Shown in pieces: positions 59,417 through 64,000 of a DNA stretch of 64,000 bases. The stretch comes from Oxyruncus cristatus (lineage: Eukaryota > Chordata > Aves > Passeriformes > Cotingidae). The stretch lies in contig VXAY01000779.1 of NCBI GenBank assembly GCA_013399855.1, positions 101,071 through 165,070 on the forward strand, read 5' to 3'. The notes below the pieces were generated by a model. It was given only the letters and a program-made list of their open reading frames with translations. It was not told the DNA's origin and did not search any database. The position numbers and the translations under genes are program-made. The first letter of the stretch is position 1. Every line of letters starts with the position of its first letter.

Positions 59417-62400
59417 ATGAATGGGGGCCATGGCAGAGTGCCTGGAGCTGGGAGCCCCATGCTCACATCCTGCTCCTCTCCAAAGATATGCTCCTGGATG
59501 CTGACCTGTTGTTTAGCCCTTCAGGTGAGGGGAGACCGGGGTGAACAGCCAGAGAGACAGCATGATGAGGAGAGGGCTGGGATCCTCTCAATTGGCAGAG
59601 CAGGGGCTGCATCCTGTCAGAAAAAGGGTGTGTGGGGCTCTGGCCAGCGGGTGCTGGGAAGGCAGTGGGCAGTGGTGAGTGCTGCCCAGGTGGGTGTCAG
59701 TGGGCATCCACACGCTCAGGGGGGCTGGGCATGGGGAGCCGCGGGTTTGAGTGCTGCAGGGGAATTGTGACTGCTCCATCACTTCCCCATACAGCACCTG
59801 GCCGTGCAGGCCTCTTTGCTCTGCATCTTCCACCTCCTCCTGCTGCCTACTCTGCCCAAGGAGCTGCTTCATGGCCAGGCCACCAGCGAGCTGCTGGCAT
59901 GCAGCCTCTTTGCCTGTGGCATCTCCACACTGCTGCAGACCACCCTGGGGAGCCGGTGAGCAAGGGGAATGAAGGGGGTGCAGCTGTCACCAAGAGGTGG
60001 GTGATGCTATGGCAGGGCATGTCTCTGCCCTCTCCTAGGCTATGGGAAGACAGGCTTTTCTGGAAGTATAAAGGGGCACAAGGAAAACCTTTTGCCCTGC
60101 ATCCCTGCATAGCTGTCCCTTCCCTCTCACACATCCCTCTAGAAAAACCACTGTGCTTTCCCTCTAGCTCCTCTCTGCCTTGATCCATCATCATACGCAA
60201 CTCCAGACCATCCAGTGCCTGTGCTGCACACACAGAGGCTGGGTATGGAATTCGGCAAAGCCTCTGACCTCTGCACACATCCCATGTGCTGGCACTTGGG
60301 ATGTACTAGGACATGTGGATTATGTCATGACCTTCTGCTGCTTTGAAGTTTCTATCTGGTTCCCTTCCCACCCCTGCTCCTCTAGCAGCCTAGGCTTTTG
60401 GAGCAGCACTCTCCCCTCCTTCCTCCCTAATGTGCCCTTTCTTCAGGTTGCCGCTGGTTCAAATCCCGTCCTTTGAGTACCTGGTCCCTGCCATGGTGCT
60501 GAGCTCCCACCTGTCCCCCGGTGCCAGCACAGACAAGAATGGTGAGCAAAGCCCTCGAGCCTGTGTCTCTTGGGACCCAGGCCATGCTGGTGCCAGGGGA
60601 ATGGAAACGATGAGGTGCCTGGTACCCGGGACAGGGATGAGGGATAGCAAGGGATCCTGCCTGCTGGCCCCTCTGGTGATGGTACACAGCACTCTACTCA
60701 CCCCTGAGTGCACCTGCAATGCATCTGGTCACCTCCTCAGCATCAGGGCTTATGGGGACGGGGATACTGGCACACTGGTCCTTCCCTAGCCAGCAGCTTC
60801 CATGCTGTGTGCTCTTGGACATGGCTCCAGGAGCCCAGCATCCACGTGCATCATATCCCTCCAAAATTCCCTTCCAGCCACAGCCATGGCCAGCACATGC
60901 CTTGCACCGCATTGCACTGTCACAGGGAGCCAGGCTGCCTCACTGCAAGAGGTGGGTGCTCCTGTGCTGGCATGGGGGTCCCCATCCTGCTCCCCATCCC
61001 CAAGCTGCCCCATCAGCTTCCCAGTTTTCACCCCTATACCTGCACCCTTGGTTTCTTTTTCTGTCCCTCCTGGAGATTGCCATGAATATAGGGGACACAA
61101 GGGGGTGCACAAAGGCAATGGGGACCCCGATGCATGTGCATGTATAAGTTCCTCTGGGCTTGGGGTGAGCGGAACATATGGAACAAGTGATGCTACTGGG
61201 GCAGTGGGACTGTGGCCAAGGGAAGGTATTGGAGTGCCCTCCATGTATCCTGCCCCACAGGCCCCATCCTTTCCTCTTGCAGGTCTCTGGAGCAGTGCTG
61301 GTGTCTGGGCTGATTCAGTTGGTACTGGGAGTGTCTGGCACGTGCGGGTGGGCAGCTCAGCACTGTGGGCCCATGGTCCTGGCTCCCAGCCTCTCCATCA
61401 TCGGGCTGTCTGCATACAAGGAAGCCGCTTTCTTCTGCTCCGCTAACTGGGGTGTAGCGCTGCTGTATGTGAGCCTGGGGCCATACTGGTGTTCGGATCC
61501 TGGGGCTCTCCTTCACCACTGGGATAGGGATGGGGCACCCCCGTGGTGCACAGCACATATTTGGCGCCCCACCACTGTGATACTGTGTGGTGACCTATGT
61601 TCCCTCTCCTAGGCTCATGCTCCTTGCTGTCACCTTCTCCCAGCACCTGCGGTCCTGCCGCCTGCCCTTCTGTGCCTGGCCCCACAGTCGGGAGGGCTCC
61701 ACAGAGTCATCAGTTCCCACCCTGCGCACGTTCTCGGTACCGTGTCTATGATCAGGCTTCTCTCCAAGCCTTGCTCTTTGGTGTGGGGTTAGGTGAAACC
61801 TGGAGCAGAGGCAGGGGTGAGAAGTTCTGGTGCAGCTCTGGGGAAGCACCGGGGACCTAGGTGGTTGGAGCAGCAGAGCCTGGGATACTCCCCACAGGGG
61901 TAAGAGATGTGGTATGGCTCCATGGAAGAGGTGACAGGACAAGGACCTGCTGTCCAGGGCACAGCAGACAGGGCACTGGCCAGGGCAGGCAGGTGAGGTG
62001 GGTCCTGAGGGTCCCCTTTTGCCTTGCAGGTACTGCTCCCTTTTGCTGCTGTCTGCATTGTCTGTGCCATCCTCGGCTGCTTCCACATCCCCTGGGAATC
62101 ACTGGACCTGGCCATGGCACAGCTGTCCTGGGCCAACAGCACCTTCCATGCCTCTTGGGTTCGCATCCCCTATGCAGGTGGGGGGCAGCAGGGCTGAGTG
62201 CAGCCATTCACCTTTGGCTGGGGCCTCTATCACCCATCCCTTTTCCCTCCGCTGCAGGTGAGTGGGGGTGGCCGCTGCTCACCCCGCGGGCACTGGCAGT
62301 GGGCGTTGCCATGGCCGTCGGCTGCAGCATGAACTCGGTGGGCTGCTACGTGCTGTGTGGGAGGCTGCTGCGAGCCCCCCAGCTGCCCCCTCACGCCTGC

Positions 62401-63878
62401 AACCGGGGGCTTTGCATGGAAGGGTTGGGCAGCCTCCTGGCAGGATTGCTGGGCACCCCGGGGGGCACGGCCTCCAGCATCGCCAACACCTGCGCCACTG
62501 GCCTCACTCAGGTATGCCAGGGTAGGGGGAAAAAGGTTGGCAAGGGGACGGGGAGGCAATGGAGCAGGTGTGGGGGACCTGTGTGGGGGACCCAGGCTGT
62601 GACTGAGCCAGCACTGGGAAAGGCAGGTGCCCACTGGGAATGGCAGAATGGGGGCGGACACAGAGCAGGGGGTGGTGCTACCCATTCTCTCTCACATTCT
62701 TCTTTTCTGCCAGGCTGGCTCTCGCCTCTCAGTGCAAGTAAGCGCCCTGGCATGTGTGGTGCTGGGCATGTCCCCGAGGCTGGCGGGGCTCCTCACCCGC
62801 ATCCCGCTGGCAGTTCACGGTGGGTACCCTGCCCCGCCCCGCCCCTCACTGCGGCACCTGCAGACTGCCTGGCGCTGCCTGACTCCTGCCCCTCGCAGGT
62901 GGGGTGCTCTGTGTCACCTATGCCGTGGCTGTGGGCACGGGGATCTCCTACTTCCAGTACGCAGACATTGACTCAGGGAGGAACATCTTCATTGTCGGCT
63001 TTGCCATGTTCATGGCACTGCTGGTGCCGCGGTGGTTTGGTGCGGCTCTGACTCACCTGGCCACAGGTAGAAGGGACATTCCCCAGGCAAGGCAAAGCCT
63101 TGGGTCCCATGGCATGGTGACCACACAATCTCTGGTGTCCTGGGAGGCTGGGTCAGCTCATGGTATCAGGCAGCTCCCTCTTCACTCCCTGGGTCTGCCA
63201 TGGCTGTTCCAGCCCCTTTCCCCCAGCTGGGCTGGGACCTCCAGGCTGATTGTGGCACTGTCCCTGCAGGCTGGGTGCCACTGGACCTCCTCTTCCTCTC
63301 CTTGCTCATGGTGCCTGTCTTCTTAACTGGCTTCTTGTCATTTTTTCTGGAGAACACAGTCTCAGGTGAGGGACTGTTCTAGGTACTCTGCATAGTTCCT
63401 GCTCTGAGGGCTGTATCCAACCATGGGATTGTTCCCAAACCACCAGCTCTGCCTCCAGGTAGTCCTGCTAGCGTCCTGAGGCTGGTGTGGGCTGGGAGGA
63501 TGCACCTGGAGCAAGGGGCTCCATCTCAGTGCCTACCTCACAGGAACCCTGGAGGAACGAGGGCTGCTCTCTGATCTGGCACCTTGGAAAGCTGGGGCAG
63601 GTGATCGTCACCCCGGTGGAAAGAGGAGAGAAGTCAGCCAAGCATATGGGCTCCCCACTGGGCTGAGGAGGCTGCTGCCATCCTCCTGCAAAACCTTCCC
63701 CTGCTGCTTCCTCTGCCCGAGGAGTGAGGAAGAGGAGGAGGGCAGCTGTGCCACTGAGGAGGGGACTGCTGCTCCAGGGGAAGGGACACACCTGCTCCCC
63801 AAACCCAGCTCTGGGGATCTGCAGCCAGCAATAAGGCCAAGCCAGACAGAGGTGCCTGCATGGCACACTGTGGCCTGA
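59417..63878 (+). CDS. SLC23A3: Solute carrier family 23 member 3 (nucleobase/ascorbate transporter family), 12 coding exons, 616 aa
   Basis: Polytopic membrane protein of the NAT family; its transport substrate is not firmly settled. Exons: 59417-59524, 59795-59955, 60447-60541, 60878-60951, 61283-61464, 61613-61736, 62030-62177, 62258-62511, 62714-62819, 62899-63066, 63270-63365, 63544-63878. Start at ATG 59417 (A at -3, in-frame stop upstream). Exon 1 ends SWMLTCCLALQ and the next starts HLAVQASLLC, so the TM1 Gln-His motif of the family is rebuilt across the splice junction. Also seen: HCGPMVLAPSLSIIGLSAYK, GEWGWPLLTPRALAVGVAM, GLGSLLAGLLGTPGGTASS, ADIDSGRNIFIVGFAMFMAL and VPRWF. The tail is Cys- and Glu-rich. 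The total fits human (610 aa). The signature after GTASS is degenerate (ANTCATGLTQAGSR). Confidence 0.93.
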
Positions 63879-64000
63879 CCCTGTGGTGTGGGGATGTCTT
63901 GTGTGAAACAAGGGCTGTGTCCCCAAGGCAGCTTGTGAGCCACTTTGCTTCTCGTTTCTGAAGCCCATGTGGACTGGAGGGACCTGAGATTCCACCCTCC
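63879..64000 (+). other. SLC23A3: Start of the SLC23A3 3'UTR, cut by the window edge
   Basis: Sequence after the TGA at 63876-63878; no poly(A) signal is seen before the edge, so the transcript end lies outside the window. Confidence 0.6.

Overview
This is vertebrate nuclear DNA, most likely from a bird. The coding sequences are split into many short exons with GT-AG introns, most of them only 80-900 bp. The DNA is GC-rich, promoters are CpG-dense, and there are no bacterial-type operons. Spliced proteins follow their human orthologs closely in length and motif content. Compact introns, high GC and assembly gaps lying in CpG islands fit an avian draft assembly; the species cannot be fixed from the sequence.

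The window carries eight protein-coding genes in the order and relative orientation I know from human 2q35, inverted as a block: GLB1L (+, 664-5978), ANKZF1 (-, 6713-12736), ATG9A (+, 13675-21673), ABCB6 (+, 25164-31015), ZFAND2B (-, 32752-36529, first exon missing), RETREG2/FAM134A (-, 38441-51565, first exon cut by a gap), CNPPD1 (+, 52111-57633) and SLC23A3 (+, 59417-63878). I joined exons by hand using splice signals, reading phase and recalled family sequence. Seven of the genes give frames with no phase conflict: GLB1L 633 aa, ANKZF1 670 aa, ATG9A 851 aa, ABCB6 840 aa, CNPPD1 438 aa, SLC23A3 616 aa, and RETREG2 apart from its N-terminus.

ANKZF1/ATG9A and RETREG2/CNPPD1 are head-to-head pairs with shared CpG promoters. 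GLB1L probably pairs the same way with STK16 just outside the left edge. GLB1L/ANKZF1 and ABCB6/ZFAND2B converge tail to tail with very short or overlapping 3' ends. All four runs of N (12919-13633, 24526-24654, 37133-37347, 51566-51937) fall in promoter CpG islands, two of them removing or possibly removing first coding exons.

By known function, five of the eight genes act in organelle or protein quality control: ATG9A (autophagosome membrane supply), RETREG2 (ER-phagy), ANKZF1 (ribosome-associated quality control), ZFAND2B (proteasome/p97 adaptor) and ABCB6 (porphyrin transporter of endolysosomes and mitochondria). I see no undescribed multi-gene system. The most striking signals concern RNA processing: a textbook U12-type AT-AC intron near the start of ATG9A, two GC-AG introns (GLB1L and ANKZF1), a poly(A) signal overlapping the GLB1L stop codon, and a final ATG9A coding exon that encodes only Val-stop.
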